This document shows positions 8,212-16,787 of a DNA stretch of 64,000 nucleotides, piece after piece. Positions within the stretch are counted from its first letter, which is position 1, and the number at the start of each line of letters is the position of its first letter. The notes below the pieces were generated by a model, which saw nothing but the letters and a program-made list of their open reading frames with translations, ran no database searches and had not been told where the DNA came from. Made by a program: the position numbers and the translations under genes. The stretch comes from Variovorax sp. PBL-H6 (GTDB taxonomy: Bacteria > Pseudomonadota > Gammaproteobacteria > Burkholderiales > Burkholderiaceae_C): contig NZ_LR594659.1 in the NCBI RefSeq assembly GCF_901827155.1, positions 1,860,001-1,924,000 of the forward strand, written 5' to 3'.

Positions 8212-8724
8212 TCAAGGCTGGCCGGGGCTCTTGCGGCCGCGCGCGCCGAACCGGGGCAACAACATGCCGACCTGCTGCCGGTACGCCTGGTAGCGCTGGC
8301 CGAACTGTTCGACGAAGTCGCGCTCCTCGAACCAGATGCCGATCAGGATGTAGCCGGTAGAAGCCGCGGCAAACAGCAGGTGGCCCGCCGTCAGGGTCGG
8401 CGCCGCCCAGAAGGCCAGGATGAAGCCGACATAGATCGGGTGCCGCACATGGCGGTAGAACAGCGGCGTGCGAAAGTCCGCCGCCGGCAGCGCGTGTCCA
8501 CGCAGGTTCGCCCACACCTGCCGCAAGCCGAAGAGCTCGAAGTGGTTGATGAGGAAGGTGCTGATGAGGAGCACGCCCCAGCCCATCCAGAACACGCCTT
8601 GCAAGGCGATGCGCGCAACGGGATCGTCGACCCTCCAGATGACAGGTTCGGCAATGGGCCGCCACTGCCACAGCAGCAGGGCCAGCGCCGCGCTCGCTGC
8701 CAGCACGAAGGTGCTGCGCTCCAT
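8212..8724 (-). pseudogene. NnrU/MddA-type methyltransferase, N-terminally truncated
   Basis: The 170-residue frame starts at MERSTFVLAASAALALLLWQ and contains the isoprenylcysteine-methyltransferase-like core: YRHVRHPIYVGF, then WFEERDFVEQFG and YQAYRQQV with a terminal LLPRF. Members of the NnrU/methanethiol S-methyltransferase group normally carry about 70-90 more residues with one or two membrane helices before the ERSTYVL motif. Here a stop lies 14 codons upstream of the ATG and no continuation is visible in that frame. It is probably a 5'-deleted copy, though a short functional variant is possible. It sits just downstream of the hydrolase-glycosyltransferase gene. Confidence 0.55.
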
Positions 8725-8798
8725 CGAAAGAATTGGCCCGCTGTGGGTCCGCCGCCGCGGGCGCTACGGCACTTCGCAGCCGTGCGGCTTGCGCGGCT

Positions 8799-10978
8799 TC
8801 ATCGTGCCCACCCGCGGTTCTCGAGCACTTGGGCAATGCGCACGGCGGCCCGCGTGGCTCCGTCGGTTTCTACCGGGCGGTAGCGCACAGGCTCATGCAT
8901 CGCGGCAAGCGCACGCCGGGCGAGGGCGTCCGGGTCCAGCGTTGCCGCGTAGTCCATCGATCGGTCGGCGGCGTAGTTGGCCAGGCGCTGGCGCACGTGC
9001 ACGCACTGTTCGAAATGGCGCTGGAGCGGAAAGCTCAGGAAGGGGCGGCGCGTGGCCACCAGTTCCATCGTGGTCGACAGCCCGCCCTGCACCAGAGCCA
9101 GGTCGCAGCAAGCCAGGTGCTCGAAAAGGTTGTGCACATCGACCGCAGCTCCAGCCCGGGCTGGGCTTCGAACTCGTCGGTGGACAGCCGGGGGCCCGTG
9201 ACCAGGATCAGGCGCAGTTCGGGCAGTTCGCGCTTCATGCGCGGGAACGCTTGCGCGATGCGCTGCAGCAGGTGCCGGCCGGTGGACGTGCCGCCCACCG
9301 CTGCAATGGCGATCTTCTCGTCGCTGCGGTAGCCATGCTGCGCGCGCAAGCGTTCGATATCGGCCAGTGCACGCGGATCGAAAGGCAGGCAATAGCCGCA
9401 GTAGCAGAAGTTGCGATCGGTCCAGTCGCGGATGGCCGGCATGCCGGGCCCGAAGGGCTGCTCGGTCACGTCTTCACGGTTGCCGACGAAGATGGCCGCG
9501 TCGCGCAGGTATGGATAGCGCGCCACGTGTTCGATGTCGTCTGCGTTGCGATCGGCGCACAGCAAGGCTTCGCGCTCGTTGCCTTCCTCCATGGGCAGGC
9601 AGCCGACGAAGTCGGTGAGAAAGACATACGGTTGGCGCTTGAGCTCCGGGTTCTCGTGGTAGTGGTAGTCCACCTCCCACGCCTCGTCGCCGATGACGAT
9701 GTCGTAGTGCTCGGCCTCCACCAGGTCCACGAAGGTCATGAAGTTGTGGCTCATGACCTCGTCCATGGTGCGCAGCGCAAAGAAGGCCGACAGGTCATGC
9801 TCGCCGGCCACGCGTTCGAAGTGGCGGCTCTCGTTGGCCAGGCGCCGGGTGATCGGGTGCAGGTGTTCGCCCTCGCGCTCGAGGTAGCTCGCAGCGGGGT
9901 CGGTGGTAAACCAGTCGATCGACAGGTCCGGCTGCAGCTTGCGCAGCTCGCGCGCGATGGCCAGGTCGCGCTGCACGTGGCCCAGGCCGATGGGGCTGGA
10001 GATGAACAGCGCGCGGCGAGGGCGCTTCATGGCGCGCGTCCAGGTGCGCTCGCGCCGCCTGCCGCCCATGAACTCTCGCAAGGTGCGGTTGAAGACCACG
10101 GGGTCGCGTGCCGCCGTCACATGGCCGCCGCCCGCAATGGTGAGGAACTCGGAGCCTGCCACCAGCGCATGGATCTCCCGGCCTTTGGCGTACGGAACGC
10201 GCCCATCCTCGTCGCCATGGATCACCAGCATGGGGCAGGCCACGCGTCGCGCCAGGTCCCGCACATCGTTGTCCAGCCAGGCGTTTCGGCACCAGGCCAG
10301 CCAATCGGTGCGCGTGGCCCAGGCGTAGTGCGCGCCGTCTTCGTACGGCTTGGTCGAGTGCGCTTCGCTGAAGATGGTGGCCATGAACCAGTCGACGTAG
10401 GCGGGCCAGTCGCCGCGCAGCAACTCGCTTTCCATGGCCACACGTTGCACAAGCCTGGGGTCTTGCAGCAGCGACTCGGCAAATCCGCCGGCCGTGACCA
10501 GGTGCGTCACGCGCTGCGGCTGTTCGGCCGCCAGCCGCAGCACCGTCATGGCCGCGGCCGAGATGCCGACCAGCGCCACGCGTTCGGCGCCCACCGCATC
10601 GAGGACGGCGACGAAATCGCCATAGAAGTGATCGAAGCTGTAGGCCTCCTGCCCGACCGGCCGGTCGGAGCGCCCGTTGCCGCGGCCGTCGATCGTGATG
10701 ACGCGGAAGTGCCGCGACAGGTAAGGCACCGTGCCCTTGAGCATCTGGCTGTGCACGATCTGGAACGGTGGTGCAAATGCGATCCACGGGCCGCTCTCGC
10801 CCCAGGTTGCATACCAGACCTTGACGCCATCGCGCTCGATGAACCCCTCTTGTACCGGCTGCACGGTTTCGTAAGGCGAAGAAGCGGCATCCGGCAGCGC
10901 ACCCGGCTCGGGCAGCGCGCCTGCGATGCGCGCCAGGCGCTCCGGCAGCTTGCCGCCCTTGCGGTCGGCCGTGCTCAT
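8799..10978 (-). CDS. Alpha/beta hydrolase - GT-B glycosyltransferase fusion, frameshifted near 9150
   Basis: One frame runs from the ATG at 10978. Residues 1-316 are an alpha/beta hydrolase: nucleophile Ser140 in VGISAAAM, acid in HGDEDGRVPY, His in GGGHVTAARDP. From about 317 (MKRPRRALFISSPIGLGHVQ) a UDP-glycosyltransferase/MurG-like GT-B enzyme follows without a break. Near 9150 the frame shifts by one base: the first frame runs into nonsense and stops at 9035, while the other frame carries the expected acceptor region (VHNLFEHLACCDLALVQGGL, then TMELVATRRPFLSFPLQRHF) to a stop at 8799. Intact, it would be about 725 residues. The start overlaps the TetR gene stop (ATGA). The substrate is unknown; glycosylation of a hydrophobic small molecule is an inference. 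The shift may be a true mutation or a sequencing error. Confidence 0.75.
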
Positions 10979-11682
10979 TGCGGGCTCCGGTCGCGCGCCG
11001 CGGGCACTTGGGCGTTGCGGGCCGCGGCCTTGGCGTCCAGCGATTCGAGCAGCCACTGCACGGCATCCAGCGCCGCGCGGTGCTGGGCCTGCTCTTCCTT
11101 CACGCCCAGCAGGTCGGCGAATTCCATGCCGAGCCAGAACTCCGAGATCCAGCAGGCAATGACTTCGGGCGTGAACGGGGGCGGCAGCTTCGTGCCGTCG
11201 GCCTCCAGGCCTGCAAGCGCCTCGCGCACTGCGCCCAGCACGAGCTCCTTCCAGGCCAGCAGCCGCGGCAGGAACTTCTCGCGCAGACCGGCGTTCGACA
11301 GGCTGGCCGCCCACAGCTCCGCTTGCAAGCGCACGAATCCCGATTTCAGGTCGTCCTGGTAGAAGCGCCGCGCGCTGGCCCATTTCTGCGCAAAGCCGGC
11401 GTCGCCCGCGTACATCGATGCTTGTCGTGCCAGCAGCCGCTGGTTGGCGGCATCGAGCACATCGATGACCAACTGGTCCTTGCTGCGGAAGTGGTAGTTG
11501 ATCAACGCGTGGTTGACGCCGGCGTCCTTCGCGATCTCGCGCACGCTCAACGCTGCGTAGCCTTCGGACACCAGACGCCTGAACGCCGCATCGAGGATGC
11601 GCTCCCGTGTGTGCGTCGCGTCACCGTCGTGAAGCTTCGAGGCGACAGATCGAGACCGGCGGGCGGCAGCATCAGGCATCAT
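10975..11682 (-). CDS. TetR-family transcriptional regulator
   Basis: The protein has 235 residues from the ATG at 11682 (a second ATG follows at once). The N-terminal helix-turn-helix reads THTRERILDAAFRRLVSEGY, then SVREIAKDAGVNHALINYHF, typical of TetR proteins (the YYHF position is YHF). The C-terminal domain ends in a helix with the LGVKEEQAQHRAALDAVQ region, resembling BetI/YcdC-type TetR_C domains. It is translationally coupled to the hydrolase-glycosyltransferase gene and is probably its repressor. A palindrome lies 21 bases upstream of the start, consistent with autoregulation. Confidence 0.9.
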   Translation of the reverse strand: MMPDAAARRSRSVASKLHDGDATHTRERILDAAFRRLVSEGYAALSVREIAKDAGVNHALINYHFRSKDQLVIDVLDAANQRLLARQASMYAGDAGFAQKWASARRFYQDDLKSGFVRLQAELWAASLSNAGLREKFLPRLLAWKELVLGAVREALAGLEADGTKLPPPFTPEVIACWISEFWLGMEFADLLGVKEEQAQHRAALDAVQWLLESLDAKAAARNAQVPAARDRSPQ

Positions 11683-11702
11683 CGATTCACCAACTGGTTT
11701 AA

Positions 11703-11718
11703 ACAGTCGTTCAACTGT
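11703..11718. promoter_or_regulatory. Probable TetR operator
   Basis: The 16-base element acagtcgttcaactgt has 5-base inverted arms (ACAGT ... ACTGT) around a partly symmetric 6-base centre, 12 of 16 positions being palindromic. It lies just upstream of the TetR gene start beside an AT-rich TTTAAA, where an autoregulatory TetR operator is expected. Binding is inferred. Confidence 0.55.
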
Positions 11719-11854
11719 AGGTGGTCGATGCGTGCGTGTCAAACGGGAGTTCGGCTCTCCTGGATCTCGAGACGTGTCTGGGCGACGGCGGTGCGCCCTA
11801 TGCCGCCAGCCCTTGAAACTGCGCAGACCTTCGCGTGTGCTGCTGCACGCGCGT

Positions 11855-12058
11855 TCAGCCTTGCGCTTCCGCTTCGGGCTTGTCGCCGCTTTCCGGCGCG
11901 CGCGATGGGTCGTCCGGAGCCTTTCGCTCCGTCGACGCGGTGCCGGATTTGCCCTGCGACTTGTCTTGCATCCCGAGGTCGGATGCCTCGCTCGTCGTGC
12001 CTGCGTGGCGGCGCTGGTCCTTCTCGCTGCCTTGCCGCTGGGGGTCTGGGTGTGCCAT
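11855..12058 (-). CDS. Small hydrophilic, probably disordered protein
   Basis: A 67-residue product starts at an ATG preceded by GGGAGTGA at a good distance. Its composition is dominated by Gln, Glu, Asp, Lys, Arg, Ser, Thr and Pro (for example MAHPDPQRQGSEKDQRRHAG, KSGTASTERKAPDDPSRAPE) with no hydrophobic core, suggesting an intrinsically disordered protein. It lies just downstream of the HPF-like gene on the same strand, a setting that often holds small stress proteins, but no family is recognised. Confidence 0.45.
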   Translation of the reverse strand: MAHPDPQRQGSEKDQRRHAGTTSEASDLGMQDKSQGKSGTASTERKAPDDPSRAPESGDKPEAEAQG

Positions 12059-12154
12059 GGCGTTCACTCCCGATGAAAGTGGTGAGATGACGAAAGTACG
12101 GAAGGGGGGGCAAACCGCATGCCCGGGAGGCTTGCGGCACATCATTTCCGGTGG

Positions 12155-12508
12155 CTAGATGATTTCGGGGTCGTTGCGGATCGTGGTGCGGTCGCGATGC
12201 TTCTTCGCTTTGCCGAGCACGCTCTCGAGGGCCCGCAGCGCCTTTGGCTCGGCTCCTCGGAACGCCGCATCCAGTGAAGGGGCCTGATGCGACACGGCGA
12301 TGGGCGGGTGCTGTGGCAGGTGCACCTCGATCAGGCAACGCTTGTCATCCGCTCCGCCCTTGTCGCTGTTGACATCGGACAGGTGCACCTCCGCGCGCCT
12401 GATGTCTTGCGCGTACCGCGAGAGGCTCTCGCGAATCTCCTGGTCCGCCCACCGCTCGAGCGATTCGCGGTTTTCCATGCCGTTGCCTGTGTTGATGTGG
12501 ATTTCCAC
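12155..12508 (-). CDS. HPF/RaiA-family ribosome-associated protein
   Basis: The start is a GTG at 12508 with GGAGG five bases upstream; the ATG ten codons later has no such site. The 117-residue product begins VEIHINTGNGMENRESLERW and shows the S30AE beta-alpha-beta-beta-beta-alpha pattern: a first strand, a helix with ERWADQEIRESLSRYAQDI, a strand AEVHLSDVNSD, then KRCLIEVHLPQHPPIAVSHQ and a C-terminal helix. Proteins of this family bind the 30S decoding region and promote ribosome hibernation. It is a short, divergent member rather than the main HPF, so it could act as an accessory stress protein. Confidence 0.75.
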   Translation of the reverse strand: MEIHINTGNGMENRESLERWADQEIRESLSRYAQDIRRAEVHLSDVNSDKGGADDKRCLIEVHLPQHPPIAVSHQAPSLDAAFRGAEPKALRALESVLGKAKKHRDRTTIRNDPEII

Positions 12509-12600
12509 GTATACCTCCGGAAGAAAGTCAAACCCAGAAGCTGCGCACGGCGGCCCGGCTCGGGTGTAGGCGAACAGAGCAAAGACGGGTATGCAAACTG

Positions 12601-12870
12601 TCAGCTCTTCGGCACCCCGGCCGAAGGAGGTCTCTTCACGCATTCGACCTGCCGGGCAACCCCTGTCTGCTGGTTGCCCCCGGTAATCCTTGTCACCTCG
12701 CCCGCCGGGCAGCGGCCATCGTCGACGTAGACCACGTCTCCCTGGCGCACGCTACCCTTGGGCGGCATTTGCTTGAGCACTTCCACGGATGCTGGCGCTG
12801 CGCATGCAGTGCCGGCCATGAGCACGTAAAGGGCTGATTGAACGCCCAATGAAATTGACTGTAGCCTCAT
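12601..12870 (-). CDS. Small exported protein (DUF6719-like)
   Basis: This 89-residue product has an N-terminal signal peptide (hydrophobic SALYVLMAGTACAAPA, cleavage probably after the Ala-x-Ala near residue 25). The small mature domain carries VLKQMPPKGSVRQGDVVYVD, DGRCPAGEVTRITGG and a second cysteine in VECVKRP, so one disulfide is possible in the periplasm. The pattern matches a small family of uncharacterised proteobacterial periplasmic proteins that I associate with DUF6719. The ATG has a G-rich stretch upstream. Function unknown. Confidence 0.6.
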   Translation of the reverse strand: MRLQSISLGVQSALYVLMAGTACAAPASVEVLKQMPPKGSVRQGDVVYVDDGRCPAGEVTRITGGNQQTGVARQVECVKRPPSAGVPKS

Positions 12871-13225
12871 CAGCCCCCCAGAAGATGGAGTACCACGTTG
12901 CGATTGTGTGGGGGTTCATGGCGGCGAGCATAGGCCGGTATGTGAATGAGTGTGTAGGCGGCGCCGAGCCTTCGCGCGATAGTCACCCCATGATGGGAAA
13001 GCACGGCTTGGCGGTTCGGATGTTGGCTCTTGGTGAAGAGCCGAATGCGTGCGGCCTCGTTGCTGTGCCCCAACTGCAGCACGAGACTTTCCTCACGCCT
13101 TCACATAGTTTTCACGACCAGCAATCGTTCTTTACGCAAGCTTCAGCGACCCTTAAGGATCGGCCCAGAGACTGATTCCACAGCAAAGGAAGAAGTCCCG
13201 AGCTCCACCGAAAGGATCCCACGTC
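12871..13225. other. Intergenic stretch without a supported gene
   Basis: These 355 bases lie between two divergent genes. They have a lower GC content than the surroundings and short open frames on both strands without convincing protein character or ribosome sites. They presumably carry the promoters of both neighbours, but no clear -35/-10 pair can be named. Confidence 0.5.
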
Positions 13226-13513
13226 ATGAAGCGTTCTGCCGCCCCCCAGCCCCTGACCCCGTCGCAGATCGAGCTGGTGCTCGAGTTGCTCGAGCTGCGC
13301 CAGCTGGCACCGAAGGAGACCGCCGCGAAGTTCAACGAGCTGGTCCGCGCCGGCACATTCTCGGAAGCCCAGCAGGATGCCATCGAGATCCTCTTCGGGC
13401 TCGAGGAAGACGAGATTTCCGATGCGCTCTTCGACTTCGTCGACGACGATGCCCGGCCCATCGTCCGCGATGCGCTCGCGCACGAGGCGCGGCTCAGCTT
13501 CGTCGCCGCCTGA
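13226..13513 (+). CDS. Small acidic hypothetical protein
   Basis: The ATG follows AAAGGA at seven bases and gives 95 residues, strongly acidic and helical: PLTPSQIELVLELLELRQLA, then ETAAKFNELVRAGTFSEAQQ and an Asp/Glu-rich stretch GLEEDEISDALFDFVDDDAR. There is no signal peptide or membrane helix, so it is cytoplasmic. No family is recognised. It stands alone and converges with the serine hydrolase gene, a GC-rich hairpin lying between them. Confidence 0.55.
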   Translation: MKRSAAPQPLTPSQIELVLELLELRQLAPKETAAKFNELVRAGTFSEAQQDAIEILFGLEEDEISDALFDFVDDDARPIVRDALAHEARLSFVAA

Positions 13514-13530
13514 GAAGCTCAGGCACACAG

Positions 13531-13547
13531 GCCGGCTCGACGCCGGC
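13531..13547. terminator. GC hairpin between convergent genes
   Basis: GCCGGC at 13531-13536 pairs with GCCGGC at 13542-13547 across a 5-base loop, between a gene ending at 13513 and one ending at 13557. The stem could act in both directions, but no clear T-run follows on either side, so function as a terminator is uncertain. Confidence 0.35.
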
Positions 13548-13556
13548 TTGCCCTGG

Positions 13557-14957
13557 TCATGAGGCCGCAGCCTTGCGATAGCGCTGCCGGGCCTCGGCCA
13601 TCATGGCTTCCTTGGGCAACAGCTGGGTGCCACCCACCCACAGCCCGGCCGGATTGCCCTTGCGATCGCGCACCAGTCGGATCGATTGGCCAGGGCTGTT
13701 GTACCCGGAGGTCCTGGCAATGACGCCGCTGTCCTTGCCCGAGACGTCGAACTCCGTCGTCGCGCCATCGAAGGGCACGCTCATCGCCGGCGCGACATGG
13801 CAGACCACCTGGCCCATGGCGACCAGATCGCTGGCACCCCACATGCTCCACCAGCGGCCATTCCAGGCCGCCTGCTTGCGGCCCGGCGCGCCGTGCCGCT
13901 TGAATGCCGAAAGAATGCTCTGGATGCCGTCGACCCACGCGTAGGACCAACCATCCTGCGCGTTGCACAGCACGGTGATCGTGAAGCCCGACTCCGGGAA
14001 ACGTGCCGTGCGCGAAACGAAGCCCTGCAGGCCGCCGGTGTGTCCATACCACTCCTTTGGCCCGGGGCCGCTCATCATGGTCCCGTAGCCGTAGTGCGAT
14101 TCCTGCATGCTGCAGGGGTCGCGCCAGCGGCGATGCATCATCTCGCGCCGGCTGGCGGGCGAGAGGATGCTCTTCCTGCTCTCGGGCGCGAGCTGCGCGA
14201 AGAAGCGGGCCACGTCCGCCGCGGTCGAGACGAAACCCCCGGCCGGCCCGATGGCGTCGCACACGTTGTCGCCCGGAACAATCAGGCGCTGCCCGAACGG
14301 GAACTCGGTGCTGTGGCCCTTCGCCAGCGGGGCCGATCGAGGCAGCTGCGGCATGTCGGGCACCGTCTCGCGCAGGCCGGCTGCCTTGACGACGTGGCGG
14401 GCGATCCAGGCCGTGTACTCGGTACTGGTGATCTCCTCGATCATCAGCCCCAGCAGCCCGTAGCCATGGTTGGAGTACTTGAGCTGAAGGCCGGGCGCGA
14501 GCGGCTGCTTCTTCGCCAGTTCCGCTCGCAACTCGGCGCGCGACAGGAAGGGCCGCCGGTCGAGGAACTGCCCGCTGTCGGCGCCGTCGCGCACGACGCC
14601 GGCACCATGGGACAGGAGCTCGCCGATGCGCGCCTTGGCGAGTTCCTTGTGCAGGCCGCCCACATGGCGGCCGATCGGATCGTCGAGGCCGAGCTTGCCC
14701 TGCTCGCGCAGCAGCATGACACCACTGGCGGTGAAGGTCTTGGAGTGCGAGGCGATGCGGAAGCGATGCCGCGGCGTGAGCGACTCGCCGGTACCCAGGT
14801 CGGCCGCGCCTAGCGCGAACTCCGCGACGAGTTCCTGGCCCTGCGCAATCGCCACGCTGCAGCCGACCTGCTGGTGCCGTTCGAGCTGGAAGGCGAGCCA
14901 GGCCGGAATGTAGTCGAGGGCCGGCCGGAGCCAGGCGGAGGCGGCGTTCTTCTTCAT
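13557..14957 (-). CDS. Serine beta-lactamase-like hydrolase
   Basis: This 466-residue protein shows the three motifs of class C beta-lactamases and penicillin-binding esterases: SxxK as S70-H-S-K73 in FRIASHSKTFTA, YxN as Y161-S-N163 in KYSNHGYGLLG, and an HTG triad in WYGHTGGLQGF. It has no obvious signal peptide, so it is probably cytoplasmic. Its C-terminal roughly 120 residues (after the HTG motif) form an extra domain ending in the segment VRDRKGNPAGLWVGGTQLLP, seen in family members acting as peptidases or esterases. The substrate cannot be read from sequence; beta-lactam resistance is not implied. The upstream Shine-Dalgarno is weak. Confidence 0.85.
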   Translation of the reverse strand: MKKNAASAWLRPALDYIPAWLAFQLERHQQVGCSVAIAQGQELVAEFALGAADLGTGESLTPRHRFRIASHSKTFTASGVMLLREQGKLGLDDPIGRHVGGLHKELAKARIGELLSHGAGVVRDGADSGQFLDRRPFLSRAELRAELAKKQPLAPGLQLKYSNHGYGLLGLMIEEITSTEYTAWIARHVVKAAGLRETVPDMPQLPRSAPLAKGHSTEFPFGQRLIVPGDNVCDAIGPAGGFVSTAADVARFFAQLAPESRKSILSPASRREMMHRRWRDPCSMQESHYGYGTMMSGPGPKEWYGHTGGLQGFVSRTARFPESGFTITVLCNAQDGWSYAWVDGIQSILSAFKRHGAPGRKQAAWNGRWWSMWGASDLVAMGQVVCHVAPAMSVPFDGATTEFDVSGKDSGVIARTSGYNSPGQSIRLVRDRKGNPAGLWVGGTQLLPKEAMMAEARQRYRKAAAS

Positions 14958-14999
14958 GGCGGGGTGGCTGCGGCAAAAAGGGGTAGGGAGTGTAGTGGC

Positions 15000-16787
15000 T
15001 CACCCGAAAGTGAACGCGTAGGCCTGCACTCCCGGGTCCATGAACTCGATCTCGAACAAGCGCTCCTTCCCGTCCGCTTGTCGAACCAGCTGGTAAAGCC
15101 GTTGCCCGTCGATGACCCCGTTGCCCTGTGCGTCGACGTCGAAGCCATGGTCCGCCAGCGGCGCCTTGCCGTCCAGCAGCACCTTGAATCGCACCGGCGT
15201 GCCGTCAGCCGAGGGGCCGAGCACCAGGTGCAGGTCGCGCGCATGAAAGCGATAGGCGATGCGTCCATCGACGCGGTTCAGCACCGCGCGCTCGCGCTCG
15301 ACCGTCCAGTCGCCTGCCAGCGCCCATTGGTTCGTCGGCAAGGAAGCGGGGCCTTGGTACTCGTTTGCGCGATCGCGCGCCACGCCGCCCGGCGACGCAA
15401 AGTTGTGGCCGCGCTCGTAGCCCAGGTAGGTCTCCTCCGATGCTGCAGCGATGGACGCCGCCGCGGCCTGGACGCCCAGGCCCTGCGGCGCGACCCGCCC
15501 GGATGGCACCTGGGCCCGCCCCGCCTCCTGCAGCAATTGCTGGATGACCTGCTCCGCCTCCTCGTACTGGTTTTCCCCGAACTGGTGGTGACGTATGCGC
15601 CCCAGCGCATCGATGAAGTAGAAGGCCGGCCAGGCCCGGTTGCCGAATCCGCGCCAGATGGCAAAGTCGTTGTCGACGGCAACCGGGAACCCGATGCCGA
15701 GGTCCTTCGTGGCCTTGCGCACGTTGGAAGAGCGCTTCTCGAAGGCGAACTCGGGCGCATGCACGCCGAGCACCACCAGTCCTGCGTCCTTGTACTTGTC
15801 GGCCCATGCGCGGAGGTAGGGCAGCGTGCGCAGGCAGTTGATGCACGAGTAGGTCCAGAAGTCCACCAGCACGACCTTGCCGCGCAGGCCTTCGGGTGTG
15901 AGCGGATCGGAGTTGATCCATTCGGTTGCGCCCGCCAGGGGAGGGAAGTGGCCTTCCGTTCCAAGCACGCGTGCCGGGGCCGGTTCGCGCGCCGCGGTCG
16001 GCAGCATGGCGGGCTCGTCGATGCCGGCGCCCGGGCGTGGGAGGGACGGCGGCGCTGGCCGATGCTCGATCTTCTCCAGCAGCGTCTTTTCCAGCTCCGA
16101 GGTGGTCGCGAACGAGAGCTGGCTGAGCAGGCCCGTGTCGAGGCCGAGCGCGATCGCGCCGACGCCGACCAGGACTGCCGCACCGGCGGCATGCCGGACC
16201 CATTCGCCGGTCCGCAGCGATCCCTTGAGTGCCGAGAACACGCGCCCGCCGAACAACAGCGCGGCGGCAAGCGAGGTGCACGCGCCCGCGGCGTACGCCA
16301 GCAGCAGCAACGAGGTGCCGGCGCTGGCGCCGTTGAGCGCGGCCCCCGTCAGGATCAGCCCGAGGATCGGTCCTGCGCAGGGCGCCCACAGCAGACCTGT
16401 GCCGATGCCGAGCAGGAGCGGCGACAGGACCGGCGGGCGCGCGGATGGAGACCCCGCTTCGGTCTGGGACAGCCGCATGCCGAGCGCAACGAGGGGCCTG
16501 CTCATGCGGTCGGCCCACGCGGGCAACAGCAGTGTCAGGCCGAACACGGCGAGCAGGGCCATGGCCGCGTAGCGTCCGTATTCGTTGAGCTCGACAACCC
16601 AGCTGCCACCCACTGCGGCCAGTGTGGCAATGCCGGTGAAGGCAAGCGCCATCCCCGACAGCATCGGCAGTCCGTGCGAACGGAACGGGCGGTCGGCGCG
16701 TGCGAACACGAAGGGAAGCACCGGCAGGATGCACGGGCTCAGGATGGTGAGGACGCCCCCGAGAAAGGCAATCGCAAGAATGATCAT
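15000..16787 (-). CDS. DipZ-like fusion: CcdA-type membrane domain plus thioredoxin
   Basis: This 595-residue inner-membrane protein joins three parts. Residues 1-225 form a CcdA/DsbD-type electron-transfer membrane domain with about six helices and the paired cysteines in SPCILPVLPF (Cys19) and WAPCAGP (Cys137). Residues 280-420 are a TlpA-like thioredoxin domain with C315-I-N-C318 (VDFWTYSCINC). The C-terminal roughly 150 residues are the beta-rich DipZ tail (GYERGHNFASPGGVARDRAN). It should pass reducing power across the membrane to periplasmic targets. Its start overlaps the stop of the histidine kinase gene (ATGA), completing a thioredoxin-kinase-DipZ operon. Confidence 0.85.
   Translation of the reverse strand: MIILAIAFLGGVLTILSPCILPVLPFVFARADRPFRSHGLPMLSGMALAFTGIATLAAVGGSWVVELNEYGRYAAMALLAVFGLTLLLPAWADRMSRPLVALGMRLSQTEAGSPSARPPVLSPLLLGIGTGLLWAPCAGPILGLILTGAALNGASAGTSLLLLAYAAGACTSLAAALLFGGRVFSALKGSLRTGEWVRHAAGAAVLVGVGAIALGLDTGLLSQLSFATTSELEKTLLEKIEHRPAPPSLPRPGAGIDEPAMLPTAAREPAPARVLGTEGHFPPLAGATEWINSDPLTPEGLRGKVVLVDFWTYSCINCLRTLPYLRAWADKYKDAGLVVLGVHAPEFAFEKRSSNVRKATKDLGIGFPVAVDNDFAIWRGFGNRAWPAFYFIDALGRIRHHQFGENQYEEAEQVIQQLLQEAGRAQVPSGRVAPQGLGVQAAAASIAAASEETYLGYERGHNFASPGGVARDRANEYQGPASLPTNQWALAGDWTVERERAVLNRVDGRIAYRFHARDLHLVLGPSADGTPVRFKVLLDGKAPLADHGFDVDAQGNGVIDGQRLYQLVRQADGKERLFEIEFMDPGVQAYAFTFG

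Noticed and set aside
8468..11362. A 964-residue open frame on the plus strand opposite the hydrolase-glycosyltransferase gene
   Set aside because: It lies opposite well-supported minus-strand genes, lacks any domain signal and reflects high GC content.
12849..13175. A 108-residue frame between the exported small protein and the acidic protein
   Set aside because: Lower GC with no codon bias, no ribosome site and no protein-like pattern; treated as intergenic.
13557..14957. Beta-lactam resistance gene
   Set aside because: The SxxK, YxN and HTG motifs define a broad serine hydrolase group; no signal peptide and an extra C-terminal domain argue for an esterase or peptidase.
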